Source: Endozoicomonas sp. Mp262 (GTDB taxonomy: Bacteria > Pseudomonadota > Gammaproteobacteria > Pseudomonadales > Endozoicomonadaceae). From it: a DNA stretch of 64,000 nucleotides. Below are positions 19,652 to 29,471 of the stretch, in pieces; positions within the stretch are counted from its first letter, which is position 1, and every line of letters starts with the position of its first letter. The notes under the pieces were generated by a model. The model was given only the letters and a program-made list of their open reading frames with translations. It did no database searches and was not told the DNA's origin. A program made the position numbers and the translations under genes. The stretch covers positions 1,530,001 through 1,594,000 of the forward strand of contig NZ_CP092489.1 in the NCBI RefSeq assembly GCF_025643335.1, written 5' to 3'.

Positions 19652-21257
19652 CAGCAATTCCCGCAGACTTGATTAAAGCCCTTAATAACAAGGGCTGTAG
19701 CTTGGTAGCCTCTTGCTAAAATCGCAGACTATCCGGTAGAATTTCACCACAATAATAATAACGATGCTCATGTTGTGCCGCTAACGAAACCAAGAACCAT
19801 TGCTGAAAAACTGCTCAAAATAGTCTCTGATGAAGCGGGTCAAATTCCAGACTTTCGCAAGAAAAGCCAACATGACAAAATTGTCCTTCATGATGCGGTC
19901 ATGAGTGGCCTGGCAGTCATGCACCTGAAATACCCTTCATTACTGGCTTTTGATCAGGATTGTGTCAATAACCCAGATAGGCTCAAGAACTTAAAGTCGA
20001 TGTACAATGTCAGCTGTGTCCCCAGTGATACCTATCTGAGGGATCTGATTGACCCTATCGAAACACGCTATTTAAGGAAGTTCTTTACCCGCCTGTTTGC
20101 CTTTGTGCAACGATCTGGGCGGCTTAAGCAGTTCACTTATTTTGAGGAAGGGTATCTTGCGCCTATCGATGGTACGGGGCACTTTTGCTCAGGGAAGATT
20201 AGTTGTCCTGAGTGTTGTGTAAAAAAGCCAGGCAGCAAAAATCCGCAATACTACCATCAGTTACTGGCCTGCTGTCTGGTAAAGCCGGGCAAGAAAGAAG
20301 TATTACCTTTAATGCCTGAACCCATCATCAAACAAGTTGATGCGTCAAAGAATGATTGTGAGAAGGTAGCGCTCAAGCGGCTATTGGCGAATTTATCCAG
20401 AGAGCATCCGCACCTGCCACTGGTTCTGACTTTTGATGACCTGTACTCAGATGGACCGACCATCAAGTTGGTAAAGTCCTTTGGCTATAGCTTCATTATG
20501 GTGGCAAAGGATTCAACCCATGAGTCGTTATACCAGGCCGTCGATGAGCTGGATTGTGCAGACAAAGTGGTGCGCTATGAATATACCGATGATAAAGGGT
20601 TTACGCACTGGTTCCGGTTTGTGAATGGTGCCCCCATTAACAAGTCACACCCGGATGTGCTGGTTAACTTTCTCGAATATATAGAAATTGATCCAGAGGG
20701 CAACAAGAAGTACGTCAACACCTGGGTCACGGACATTGAGCTTTCAGCCGAGAACGTGAATAAATTCATGCGAGGAGCACGCGCTAAATGGAAAATTGAA
20801 AACGAAACGTTCAATACACTGAAAACACAGGGCTACCATCTCGAACACAATTACGGGCACGGAAAGCAGCATCTGGCCAGCAATCTGGCATGCCTGACTT
20901 TTACGGCCTTCCTCATCAACCAGATAGAACAACTGTCTTGCAAGCTCTTCCAGGAAGCGCTCAAGATAAAAAAGTCTAAAAAGGCATTCTGGCATGCCAT
21001 ACGAGGGCTGTTTGACTGGTTCTGCATTGATAACTGGACAGACGTATTTACAGCTATCATTGAAGGGCGAAGTGTGAGCTTGAAGTTGCTGACTGTCGAT
21101 ACGACATAGAGCGTTGATGTTAGCCCTGTGACCTGTGTTACCTGTCATTAAAACCGACTGCCGATATAGCAGCAGTCTGGCTCTGTTCATCCGCGATAAA
21201 ATCATTTTTAATTAACTGAAAATGTGCCAGCCGGAATCTGGTTTGCGGGAATTGCTG
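19652..21257 (+). mobile_element. Insertion sequence (1606 bp) inside the DUF2541 gene
   Basis: The ends are perfect 14-bp inverted repeats starting CAGCAATTCCCGCA. The direct target duplication is GTAGAGCAT (19643-19651 and 21258-21266). It carries one transposase gene. The structure shows a recent or at least undecayed insertion. The family is not settled from sequence alone; a 9-bp duplication and a DDE transposase fit the broad IS4-like superfamily or an unclassified (ISNCY) group. Confidence 0.95.
19775..21109 (+). CDS. DDE transposase of the 1606-bp IS
   Basis: This 444-residue transposase begins at a GTG. Candidate catalytic acidic residues lie in APIDGTG, LTFDDLYSDG and KWKIENETFNTLK; the last segment, followed by GYHLEHNYGHG, is typical of a transposase subgroup often listed as ISNCY or IS4-like. 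CPECC and nearby cysteines suggest a small metal-binding insertion. The frame is intact and the element ends match, so it may be active. Confidence 0.88.
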   Translation: MPLTKPRTIAEKLLKIVSDEAGQIPDFRKKSQHDKIVLHDAVMSGLAVMHLKYPSLLAFDQDCVNNPDRLKNLKSMYNVSCVPSDTYLRDLIDPIETRYLRKFFTRLFAFVQRSGRLKQFTYFEEGYLAPIDGTGHFCSGKISCPECCVKKPGSKNPQYYHQLLACCLVKPGKKEVLPLMPEPIIKQVDASKNDCEKVALKRLLANLSREHPHLPLVLTFDDLYSDGPTIKLVKSFGYSFIMVAKDSTHESLYQAVDELDCADKVVRYEYTDDKGFTHWFRFVNGAPINKSHPDVLVNFLEYIEIDPEGNKKYVNTWVTDIELSAENVNKFMRGARAKWKIENETFNTLKTQGYHLEHNYGHGKQHLASNLACLTFTAFLINQIEQLSCKLFQEALKIKKSKKAFWHAIRGLFDWFCIDNWTDVFTAIIEGRSVSLKLLTVDTT

Positions 21258-21548
21258 GTAGAGCATCATAGCGGCCATCCCCAAGCCCTATATTAATCTC
21301 CCCCTTGGTTATTTTATGGGTTACTGCCCTTTCTCCCAGCTTTTCCCACTGCCATTGACCGGCCTGGGCCAGTGATATGCTGAGTGTGAGTGTAACAAGA
21401 GTAATTAGAAATACCTTGATTTTGTTCATTTTATATCCTTTTTAATTTATTTATAGGAAGGGTTCTAAAAAGCAGTCCGATGGTACAGCTAAAAGTGGTT
21501 AGGTCAAAGCTGCAAGAGGTGAAATATTTATCAATGGCAGGATAAAAA

Positions 21549-22094
21549 TCAGGCACAGTTGGTATTAGTAGGGTGGTCTGGGCTACTTTCAGCTTTTTTA
21601 TGGTCTATGGCGATGGACTGCTCTCTCAGCAGATGATGAATACGGTTCATTCGGTCATCAATATGAGCAAACCGCTCTTCAATGGTTCTGTGAAGGGCTG
21701 TGAAATGGTCATTGATGTTTTTTTGTATATGATCAAAGCGATTTGAAATACTATCAAACCGTCGCTCAATTTTTACTATACGTTGATCAAGGCTATGGTG
21801 TCGTTGCTCTGACTGATTTGAGAACAGGTTTATTTGCTCCCTGATAATGGCTATATGCTCACTTAATTTTGTATGGTGACTATCCAGTTTCTGAGTGGCT
21901 CGCAAGTTCATCTCGCTTGTTTGAGCCAGTACCTCCAGTTTTGATTCAAGTTTCTCACTTTTGGCCTGTATAGGTTTTAGCCGGTCAAGGGTGACCCGGT
22001 GATAAAGTTTCAGATCATTAGTCAGTTGTCCAAGGCTTTCCTCTAACCGCAACAATGCGGATTCAATATCACAAATTCGACGTTCATTGCTCAT
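21549..22094 (-). CDS. Coiled-coil protein of unknown function
   Basis: The 181-residue protein consists almost entirely of heptad-rich helix, for example LRLEESLGQLTNDL near the start and the repeated I..RFD.I..RFDHI segments at about 115-150. No signal peptide or membrane helix is seen, and the C-terminus is short and disordered. No enzymatic motif is recognised. It is divergent from the low-GC kinase gene, with only about 90 bases between the starts. Confidence 0.65.
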   Translation of the reverse strand: MSNERRICDIESALLRLEESLGQLTNDLKLYHRVTLDRLKPIQAKSEKLESKLEVLAQTSEMNLRATQKLDSHHTKLSEHIAIIREQINLFSNQSEQRHHSLDQRIVKIERRFDSISNRFDHIQKNINDHFTALHRTIEERFAHIDDRMNRIHHLLREQSIAIDHKKAESSPDHPTNTNCA

Positions 22095-22181
22095 GGGATT
22101 GAATTATCTGTAGGAAGTGATTTTATCAAAGCATAGCTTACTGGTATTGCTATGTTATAGAAGTGCTGGTTATTTCTACTA

Positions 22182-23437
22182 ATGTGGTATGTGAATTTTA
22201 CTTTTATTAATATGAATAATTGTTGTTTTACTAATCTGGGAATGTTTTTGTTGTCAATAATAAATGGCTTGAGCCTATACACCCTGTTTAATAGACTGCT
22301 TATACCTATGATGTTATTTTTTTTAAGGGACTTTTATGGATTTTGCATTGCTGCTCCACTCGAAGGGTGTCCACTATGTTTTGCTAATCAGAATTTAGCT
22401 TCGTGCGCAGATAGTATTTCAAGTGATATTTGCAGTTGCAAGGATTTTTCTATCATAGGGCATTCTGGCGGACAGGGAGATTTTTTTCTTGGGTTAAATG
22501 GAACTAGTTTTATTAAGTGCTCAAAGAAAATCAATGTCGGGCCAACAGAAAATAATACTACCTTAAAAGATATTATCATGATGCAGGGTAAAAAAATAAA
22601 GCGAGGTCAGCGTGATACCCGTTGCGATTTAATCAGGGAAGCGGCTGTATTATATTATTTAGATAATGAACGAGTGATAAAGCCATTAGGTTTTTATGAT
22701 AATGGCAATGCTTTTTTGTCGATCGAGGCTTGTAATATCGATCTGCTTGAGAAGGTTAACTTAGGAGGGGAGCTTGATGGAAAAACAGTATTTGCTCAAC
22801 TTTTGGAGGCTTTGAAATATATTCATCAAAGAAATATTCTTCATATGGATTTGAAACTCGATAATATTTTTTTAAAAGGGGTAGATATTGTTCTTGCTGA
22901 TTTTGGGAGGGCAGTTTCGATAGGGTGTGATGAGTGTTTAAAGTTTATTCAAAAAATATTGAATGGAGACGGTTTGAATATCATATTGATCCTTTTGTTA
23001 GAAGAGGAAATAAACCTACCGCAGAGTCAGATATATGGTCTGCCGGTGTGATTGTATTATCACTTTTTTTACGTATAGATAAGATTTTTGAAAAAGGGTT
23101 TTATGATGAGTCCTGTAAAGAGTTTTCCGAGGCTTTAAATACAGAGATTAATAAGGTTTTTTTTGGTGAGCTTGAAATGAGTAGTTTTCGTAAAGAGTTA
23201 GAATGCTATGGTTATTCTATGAACTGGTTACAGATGCTTTGTTCATATGCATATTATAGCGAACTGGCGGTTTATCATTTTCTTAAGGCTTATTTGATTA
23301 GGTTTTTAGGCAGTAGAGGCGTTTCTATAGATCCTTTTTTTTTAGAAAACTTCCAATTAATTACTGAAATGTTTCATCCAGACCAAAAAAAAAGACCCAG
23401 TGCTAAAAAGTTGTTACAAGAAGTAAAGTGGCAGTGA
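22182..23437 (+). pseudogene. Eukaryotic-like protein kinase gene with a frameshift
   Basis: Two overlapping frames together spell one kinase. Frame 1 (22182-23051) has a hydrophobic N-terminus, a glycine-rich GGQGDFF loop, the catalytic loop HMDLKLDN (221-228) and DFG at 240-242. The second frame (from about 22957 to 23437) continues with IDPFVRRG, ESDIWSAGV (subdomain IX) and a terminal DQKKRPS (subdomain XI). The frames join near the A6 run at 22951-22956. The region is much more AT-rich than its neighbours, suggesting transfer. The N-terminal hydrophobic stretch suggests export. It may be a broken gene, slippage-controlled, or a sequencing error. Confidence 0.8.
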
Positions 23438-23476
23438 ATAGCATAAGTTACACTGGCTCTGTTAAGATTTGATAAA

Positions 23477-24961
23477 ATGTCTCCTTTTTCAGGACTTAAT
23501 GCCGTGTTGAAGTTAAAAGATGGCGAGCTGCTTAAACAGCAGGCTTATATTAATGGGAACTGGCTGGACAGTGATAGATATCATGTGGTGATTAATCCTG
23601 CTAATGGAGAACAAATTGCCAGTGTGCCTGATCTTGGTGCCAGTGATACCGCAATTGCGATTGCAGCAGCGGAAAAAGCACTGCTAACCTGGCGAAAGAA
23701 AACCGCAAAAGAGCGGGCAGAGTTTCTGAAACGCTGGCATGACCTGATTCTGGAGAATCAGGAAGATCTGGCAAGAATTATGACGGCAGAACAAGGCAAG
23801 CCTTTGGCGGAATCCCGGGGAGAGATTGCTTATGGTGCCTCTTTTATTGAGTGGTTTGCTGAAGAGGGCAAGAGAGCTTACGGAGAGATAATTCCTGCTC
23901 ATTTGCCGGGCCGACGAATTATGGTCACTAAAGAGCCTGTGGGTGTGGTGGCAGCGATCACTCCCTGGAATTTTCCTAATGCCATGATTGCCCGCAAGGC
24001 AGCGCCAGCATTAGCTGCGGGGTGTACTATTGTCATTAAACCGGCTGAAGATACCCCTTTATCAGCTTTAGCCATGGCGGAACTGGCTGAACGGGCAGGA
24101 ATTCCAAAAGGTGTTTTTAATATCGTCACTACCGCCCGCCCTGCTGAAGTGGGGGGAGAGATGACGTCTAATGCAACCGTTAGAAAGCTTTCCTTCACAG
24201 GGTCAACGCCTGTTGGCAAATTATTGATTAAGCAATGTGCCGATACAGTGAAGAAAGTATCCCTTGAGCTGGGCGGGAATGCACCCTTTATCGTATTTGA
24301 TGATGCCGATATTGATAAAGCCGTGGCAGGGGCTATTGCCTCAAAGTTTCGTAATGCCGGACAAACCTGTATTTGTAGCAACCGGATTTTTGTGCAGGAT
24401 CCTGTCTATGATGAGTTTGTTGAAAAATACACTTCAGAGGTCAATAAGTTAACTGTGGGGCCTGGCCTTGATGGAGAGTATACCCAGGGGCCTCTGATTA
24501 ACAGGGCGGCAGTGGTTAAAGTGAGTGAGCATATTAATGATGCGGTATCAAAAGGGGGACGTATTTTAACGGGAGGACGTTCTCATGCTTTGGGTGGTAA
24601 CTTTTATGAGCCAACCGTCATTGCTGATGCGTCAAAGGATATGCAGTGCTTTAGAGAGGAAATCTTTGGGCCTGTGGCACCGGTATTTCGTTTTAAGGAT
24701 GAAGAGATGGTTATTGCTCTGGCTAATGCCACAGAGTATGGGCTGGCTTCCTATTTTTATGCCCGTGATTTAGGGCGAGTGTTCAGGGTAGCTGAGGCCC
24801 TTGAATACGGTATGGTTGCAGTGAATGAAGGCATACTCTCCACAGAAGTGGCTCCCTTTGGAGGGTATAAAGAATCAGGTGTAGGACGGGAAGGGTCAAA
24901 ATATGGCCTGGAAGACTATCTGGAGATGAAATATATCTTACTGGGAGGCTTGGATAATTGA
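23477..24961 (+). CDS. gabD: Succinate-semialdehyde dehydrogenase (GabD-type)
   Basis: This 494-residue aldehyde dehydrogenase oxidises succinate semialdehyde to succinate with NAD(P)+, the last step of GABA breakdown. It has ITPWNFP, the cofactor site FTGSTPVGK, catalytic base E264 in LELGGNAP and nucleophile C298 in AGQTCICSNR (the CxC pattern of GabD). The C-terminal GGYKESGVGREGSKYG is typical of the family. No gabT is adjacent. It starts 39 bases after the kinase gene but has normal base composition. Confidence 0.92.
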   Translation: MSPFSGLNAVLKLKDGELLKQQAYINGNWLDSDRYHVVINPANGEQIASVPDLGASDTAIAIAAAEKALLTWRKKTAKERAEFLKRWHDLILENQEDLARIMTAEQGKPLAESRGEIAYGASFIEWFAEEGKRAYGEIIPAHLPGRRIMVTKEPVGVVAAITPWNFPNAMIARKAAPALAAGCTIVIKPAEDTPLSALAMAELAERAGIPKGVFNIVTTARPAEVGGEMTSNATVRKLSFTGSTPVGKLLIKQCADTVKKVSLELGGNAPFIVFDDADIDKAVAGAIASKFRNAGQTCICSNRIFVQDPVYDEFVEKYTSEVNKLTVGPGLDGEYTQGPLINRAAVVKVSEHINDAVSKGGRILTGGRSHALGGNFYEPTVIADASKDMQCFREEIFGPVAPVFRFKDEEMVIALANATEYGLASYFYARDLGRVFRVAEALEYGMVAVNEGILSTEVAPFGGYKESGVGREGSKYGLEDYLEMKYILLGGLDN

Positions 24962-25073
24962 TCCTGAAAAGAAATTTTAGCCCAGCCACGGCAATTATGT
25001 ACTAGGCTGTTGATGCCATTGTTAATGGCCTGTTTGGTGTTATGGATATCAGCTTTCCTGAGGTTGACAAACT

Positions 25074-25601
25074 ATGCTGAATGAAAAGGTGACTTATCAG
25101 CAGGTTATTGCTGTTTTTTTGTTTAGCATGGCCCTGTTGTTACAGGGCTGTTCTGCACCCTCAGGGCAAAAGGCCATCTCCCAAAAGGAAGCCGATCAAA
25201 CGCCTTACGGCGAGTGGCTGCTGCTTAACCCGCAGGATATGCAGGAAAATCTGGTGGCCGGAGGACTGATAGCCTGTCGGGAAGCGGTGACCAATGGTGA
25301 TAGCACATTATGCAGTGACAATGGCTATATGCTCGTTGTCCTTGAACGAAACTTTGGCTATGGCTGCACTGATTATGTTACCGCTGGGGCTATAGAGTAT
25401 AACCTTGCAGATAAAAACTGGTACTTGATTTCTGATGCCGGAGATTCTGGTAAAAATGAAAGACTCCGGGTGGAGAGAAATGGGAAGCAACTTTATCTGT
25501 ACCCGGAAAAAGGCAGTAAGCTCATCTTTCAACGTTCCAGTGTTAAGGCTATTGAGAAGAAAGTGGATCGCATGTGCAAGATAGTCCACTCTCCGGACTA
25601 A
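25074..25601 (+). CDS. Hypothetical lipoprotein
   Basis: The 175-residue protein has a lipoprotein signal with lipobox LLQGC (lipidated Cys near residue 26). The mature part contains four cysteines and ends KVDRMCKIVHSPD. I do not recognise a family. Its 3' end overlaps the 3' end of the convergent LysR-type gene by about 53 bases. Confidence 0.7.
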   Translation: MLNEKVTYQQVIAVFLFSMALLLQGCSAPSGQKAISQKEADQTPYGEWLLLNPQDMQENLVAGGLIACREAVTNGDSTLCSDNGYMLVVLERNFGYGCTDYVTAGAIEYNLADKNWYLISDAGDSGKNERLRVERNGKQLYLYPEKGSKLIFQRSSVKAIEKKVDRMCKIVHSPD

Positions 25602-26511
25602 TTATCTTTGCCGCTTCAAGTATCTGCTTTCTTAGCCAGAGCAAGCCGGGGTCACTGTCTTTTAAAGGGTGCCATGCCAGCTGGTGACGATAGGTTAAAT
25701 GAGTGTTGGCTAAAGGGTGCCAGGTAAAGTTAAAACACCGTTGGTAGTATTTTGCCACAGCAGAAGGGAGTACTGTCACCATGTCCAGCTTCTGCATCAG
25801 CCGTGGCACAGCAACAAAACCGGTGACCCTGACTGCAATATTCCTTTCTATCCCCTGCTGTTGGCACCATTGATCCATTAATGCCTGGGAATGTCCCCAG
25901 TTGGATGGGTAAATAAACTTCAGGGATTGTATTTGCTCGGCAGTGACGGGACTAAAGGCCTTTGTCAGTGGCGTTGAAGAAACCACAACCAGTTCTTCAT
26001 CCAGAAAGAAGCTGTGTCTAAGCCGGTGGGAAAGGTGGTCGGGTTGCTCAAAGCCGATGACCAGATCCACTTCACCGCTCTCCAGCTCACGGGCGTAGTC
26101 ACTGGCCTTCAGGCTTTCCAGTTCTACCCTGATTTCCGGTGCATTTTGTTCCAGTTGTTCCATAAGTACTGGAAGCAGCATTAATTCTACATAATCTCCC
26201 CCCGCCAAACGGAATTTTTGTTGACTCTCAGCAGGGTTATAGACGGGCCTCCGGTTAAGTCCCTGATCCAGTAATAGCATGGCCTGACGAATAACAGGTG
26301 CCATTGCCCTGGCTTGTTCTGTTGGCGCGACTCCGCCATGCACGGGTAAAAAAAGTTCGTCCTGAAATTGCCTGCGCAAGCGAGCCAGGGCATGGCTGAT
26401 GGTGGATTGTGACAGCTTTAATTGAACCGCAACCCGGCTGACACTTCCTTCTGTCATTAGCAGGTCAAAGACTCTGAGTAGATTAAGGTCAATGCGGTTG
26501 ATGTCAGTCAT
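25549..26511 (-). CDS. LysR-family transcriptional regulator
   Basis: The ATG at 26511 gives 320 residues. The N-terminal winged helix-turn-helix has NLLRVFDLLMTEGSVSRVA and LSQSTISHALARLR, followed by a periplasmic-binding-protein-like effector domain (from about residue 85). It is divergent from the EamA exporter, the usual arrangement when a LysR protein controls its neighbour. The C-terminal tail overlaps the lipoprotein gene. Confidence 0.92.
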   Translation of the reverse strand: MTDINRIDLNLLRVFDLLMTEGSVSRVAVQLKLSQSTISHALARLRRQFQDELFLPVHGGVAPTEQARAMAPVIRQAMLLLDQGLNRRPVYNPAESQQKFRLAGGDYVELMLLPVLMEQLEQNAPEIRVELESLKASDYARELESGEVDLVIGFEQPDHLSHRLRHSFFLDEELVVVSSTPLTKAFSPVTAEQIQSLKFIYPSNWGHSQALMDQWCQQQGIERNIAVRVTGFVAVPRLMQKLDMVTVLPSAVAKYYQRCFNFTWHPLANTHLTYRHQLAWHPLKDSDPGLLWLRKQILEAAKIISPESGLSCTCDPLSSQ

Positions 26512-26719
26512 CTGGGCGTGTTCTCTATATATCGATATCATTCATAGTTGAATGGTGAGGTTTCATTTTATCAATAATAGAAGGAGCCATAAAATCGCCA
26601 CCATTATTTAACTTGTAGAGACAGTATTCATATCAATGGCAACAAACTGGAACATGAAGAGGATTCCAGATAAGTCGCATCCTGATGAATACTGTTTGAT
26701 CCTGAAGGGTGGTCTATCT

Positions 26720-27625
26720 ATGTTGCGAAATTATCTTTTCCTGTTGGGTATAGGGAGCATCTGGGGCTCACAGTTTATTTTTCAGCAGATGGCAGTGACT
26801 GATCTGCCAGCTGTTTGGGTAGGCGCAGGCCGTTCTATGGTTGGTTTCCTGACCCTGTTTCTTATTTGTAAGGCGTTGGGACTGAAGGGCAAAGGTGGTC
26901 AGTGGTTCAGCTTTAGCTTAATTGGTTTGCTGGAAGCAACCATTCCTTTTGTGCTGGTGGCCTGGGGACAGCAATATCTGGATACTGCGGTGGCTGCGAT
27001 TCTGATGGGAACCATTCCTTTCTTTACTGTTATTCTGGCGCCTCTGGTTATCAAAGGCTCACGGATCACTGCCGCTGGATTGGGCAGTGTCATTCTTGGG
27101 TTTTGTGGCCTGGTTATTCTGTTCTATCCCGAGCTGGTATCCGACAGTGGTAATACAAACCTGCTGGGTGCAGCAGCTATTATTTTTGCTTCTGGCTGTT
27201 TTGCTGTGGCATTGCTGCTGCTCAAGGGCGTGAGTACTGAAAATCCATTGATTATTGCCCGCAATATATTAGCTTCCTCTACTGTTCAGATTTTGGTCGT
27301 GGCTATGATTATGTCTCCGATCAGTGAAGTACAACCTACGGCTTCCAGCATGATGGCTATCCTTTACCTTGGAACCATGTGTGCCGGACTGGTTTACTTC
27401 CTGTACATGATGCTGATTCGTGATGCTGGCCCGGTATTCGCCTCTTTGAACAATTACCTGGTACCAATGATCGGTGTGCTACTGGGAGCCACTATCAATA
27501 ATGAAGCGCTGCCAATCAATACCTGGGCGGCTCTGGCCGTTATCCTGATGGCTGTTGCCTTTAACCAGATCTTTCAAGGTAAGGGTAAAAAGGCGAAAGG
27601 GAAATTACAGCCTGCCGCCGCATAA
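26720..27625 (+). CDS. EamA/DMT-family transporter
   Basis: Ten predicted membrane helices in two EamA repeats (about 301 residues from the ATG at 26720). An upstream in-frame ATG at 26636 would add a polar 28-residue extension and is less likely. DMT proteins of this type export amino acids or metabolites. The divergent LysR gene probably regulates it. A bidirectional terminator follows. Confidence 0.85.
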   Translation: MLRNYLFLLGIGSIWGSQFIFQQMAVTDLPAVWVGAGRSMVGFLTLFLICKALGLKGKGGQWFSFSLIGLLEATIPFVLVAWGQQYLDTAVAAILMGTIPFFTVILAPLVIKGSRITAAGLGSVILGFCGLVILFYPELVSDSGNTNLLGAAAIIFASGCFAVALLLLKGVSTENPLIIARNILASSTVQILVVAMIMSPISEVQPTASSMMAILYLGTMCAGLVYFLYMMLIRDAGPVFASLNNYLVPMIGVLLGATINNEALPINTWAALAVILMAVAFNQIFQGKGKKAKGKLQPAAA

Positions 27626-27647
27626 AACAGTCTGCGGTATTAACTAA

Positions 27648-27673
27648 GAGGGCGACCACTGGGTCGCCTTTTT
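27648..27673. terminator. Bidirectional terminator
   Basis: GGCGACC and GGTCGCC form a stem with loop ACTG, with T residues on the plus side and A-rich or T-rich flanks for the opposite strand. It serves the EamA gene and the converging PLP gene. Confidence 0.85.
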
Positions 27674-27686
27674 CTTAGCTGTATTA

Positions 27687-29471
27687 TTAGTTCTTAGCCT
27701 TCTCTGCTTGATAGTCGAGATGTTGTTTATAGACTGTTAAAGTGATTGAACCAATTAACTTTTCAAGTGCTGATTCTGTCATAAATCCTGAGGAGAAATC
27801 ATTACTGGCTGTATCAAGATGAAGACGGGCGGCTTCCCTGAAATGGTTAATAAGATCTCTGGGGTTTTCCCCTCCCATAGCTACCCGGATAGTTGTTGGG
27901 TGTATCTCAGCGTGCTTAAGAGCCTCAGGGCTCAGCTCCGAGTGGGATGTGAGCGCTGGGCACAGCATTAGGGTGTCGTTCTGGCCAAGGCTAACCATAT
28001 GACCAAAGGCAGGGGCTAATGCATCAAAAAAACGGACAAATGCTTCTTTGGGAAGTTGGGCCTGTTCAAAATCAATGGAAAATAATGGGCTGGGTAAACC
28101 AAGGTATAAATTTTTTTTCCGCAAACTGGCATTAGGGTGACTTTCCAGGGCATGGCTATTGACAGAAATGGCAGGGTGGCTGTCCAGGTAACGGGTAAAT
28201 ATCAGGGTATTAATACACTTGGATAGCATCCGGTTTTCTAAAGTCTTAATACCGTTCAGTACTTCTGCCGCTTTATCTGCATCAAGAAAAGCGCCTTTGA
28301 TATAGTAAACGTCCCAAAACAGCGTTTGTTCCCAGCTGATGTTGTTATGGGTGCTGCCCTTGGGTATAAACATCTTGTGACTTTCACCAATAACAACGCC
28401 GGCGGTGGTATTGCCACTACCTGCCAGATCCTTGGTATAGCTATGGATAACATAATCCGGTCGTTCAGAAATATTCTCTCTTTGAAGAGGTTTATTGAGA
28501 ATTGGGGTCGCCAGGGTGGAATCCAGCATAACACTATGATTATCCCGGTGAGCAATATCACAGATGGCAGGCACATCCAGCATATTTCCGTGGGGGTTGC
28601 AGGGAGACTCAAGGTAAATATGGAGCTGTGAACCTGAATCCAGTTTGCTCTTATAGTGTTGTTTAATTGTTTTTAAAAAACGTTCAAACTGATCCCCACT
28701 AAAGCCATCAAACCATTCCAGCTGGATATTCAGACGGTTTTCCCGGGCAAAGTAATCATGAAGCAGCTGGTGGCTACCGCCGTAAATATTTCTGGAGACA
28801 ACCAGTATATCGTCCCGCTTTAATTGGTTGCTCAAAATAGCATCAATAGCTGCCATGCCGCTATTGAAATTCCAGGCGAGATATTCGCTGGAATACGGGC
28901 CTGCTTCCAGTTCTACCATGGTGTTAGAGAGAGCAATAGAGGTGGGGTTGAGAAGCCTTGAATAGATGGGGTGGGTACTTTCCCGACCGTGAAAGGCATC
29001 ATCGACCCACTCGGTACAGGCATAAAGGTAAGTGGCTGTCCGGACAATGGCAGGTGAGGCGGAAAACAGTGTGCCAACATTGGCAAACAGCGGGTAATCA
29101 CCTTTGGCCAGGTGAGTACGGCGGTCAAAGCCAAGGTGTTTGTAACTGGTGCGCAAGCCGGGCTGTAGAGAGTCAATCAGCTTGGCTAGCTGGAAGCAAA
29201 GAAATTTTTTGGCATTAAAGTAGCTGACCCGGTCAGTATGGGGTAACGCCTCAAGGGTGGTTTTGGTGATTTCAGCCAGTTGACTGATATGCCCTGCGGT
29301 CTGGTAAAGGTTAGCCACTACTTTTAGTAAGGCCTGGCCAAACTCTGAAGAAGGCGCTATACCGAAATGAATCAGCTGCTCATCTGCAAGCTCCCCGGCA
29401 CTTGTGGCGTCGGTACTCTTACGGGCAGGAGAGAGGCTTCGCATGGTCTGGATCTGATCAGCATTATCCAT
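27687..29471 (-). CDS. Large Cys/Met-metabolism-type PLP enzyme
   Basis: The 594-residue protein has a C-terminal part that follows the cystathionine gamma-synthase family (fold type I PLP enzymes), with GMAAIDAIL, YLESPCNP, a MLDST segment and the PLP-lysine motif HSYTKDLAGSGNTTAG. Family members usually have 380-430 residues; here about 150 extra N-terminal residues of unknown role precede the conserved part. The reaction (beta or gamma elimination/replacement on sulfur amino acids) cannot be fixed. Its first 100 bases overlap the 3' end of the IAP gene. Confidence 0.8.
   Translation of the reverse strand: MDNADQIQTMRSLSPARKSTDATSAGELADEQLIHFGIAPSSEFGQALLKVVANLYQTAGHISQLAEITKTTLEALPHTDRVSYFNAKKFLCFQLAKLIDSLQPGLRTSYKHLGFDRRTHLAKGDYPLFANVGTLFSASPAIVRTATYLYACTEWVDDAFHGRESTHPIYSRLLNPTSIALSNTMVELEAGPYSSEYLAWNFNSGMAAIDAILSNQLKRDDILVVSRNIYGGSHQLLHDYFARENRLNIQLEWFDGFSGDQFERFLKTIKQHYKSKLDSGSQLHIYLESPCNPHGNMLDVPAICDIAHRDNHSVMLDSTLATPILNKPLQRENISERPDYVIHSYTKDLAGSGNTTAGVVIGESHKMFIPKGSTHNNISWEQTLFWDVYYIKGAFLDADKAAEVLNGIKTLENRMLSKCINTLIFTRYLDSHPAISVNSHALESHPNASLRKKNLYLGLPSPLFSIDFEQAQLPKEAFVRFFDALAPAFGHMVSLGQNDTLMLCPALTSHSELSPEALKHAEIHPTTIRVAMGGENPRDLINHFREAARLHLDTASNDFSSGFMTESALEKLIGSITLTVYKQHLDYQAEKAKN

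Larger units (their letters stand above)
19419..21429 (-). pseudogene. DUF2541-type secreted protein gene split by an IS
   Basis: The N-terminal part (21429 down to 21258) encodes a signal peptide (cleaved after AQA) and the segment WEKLGERAVTHKI...GDGRYDAL. The C-terminal part (19651 down to 19419) continues QLKVNGAAVNFKKVEV...WYETRSG...VTLWGRK. Removing the IS and one copy of the 9-bp duplication GTAGAGCAT restores an unbroken frame GRYDALQLKV. The restored protein would be about 134 residues. The family function is unknown. The gene is inactive as it stands. Confidence 0.9.
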
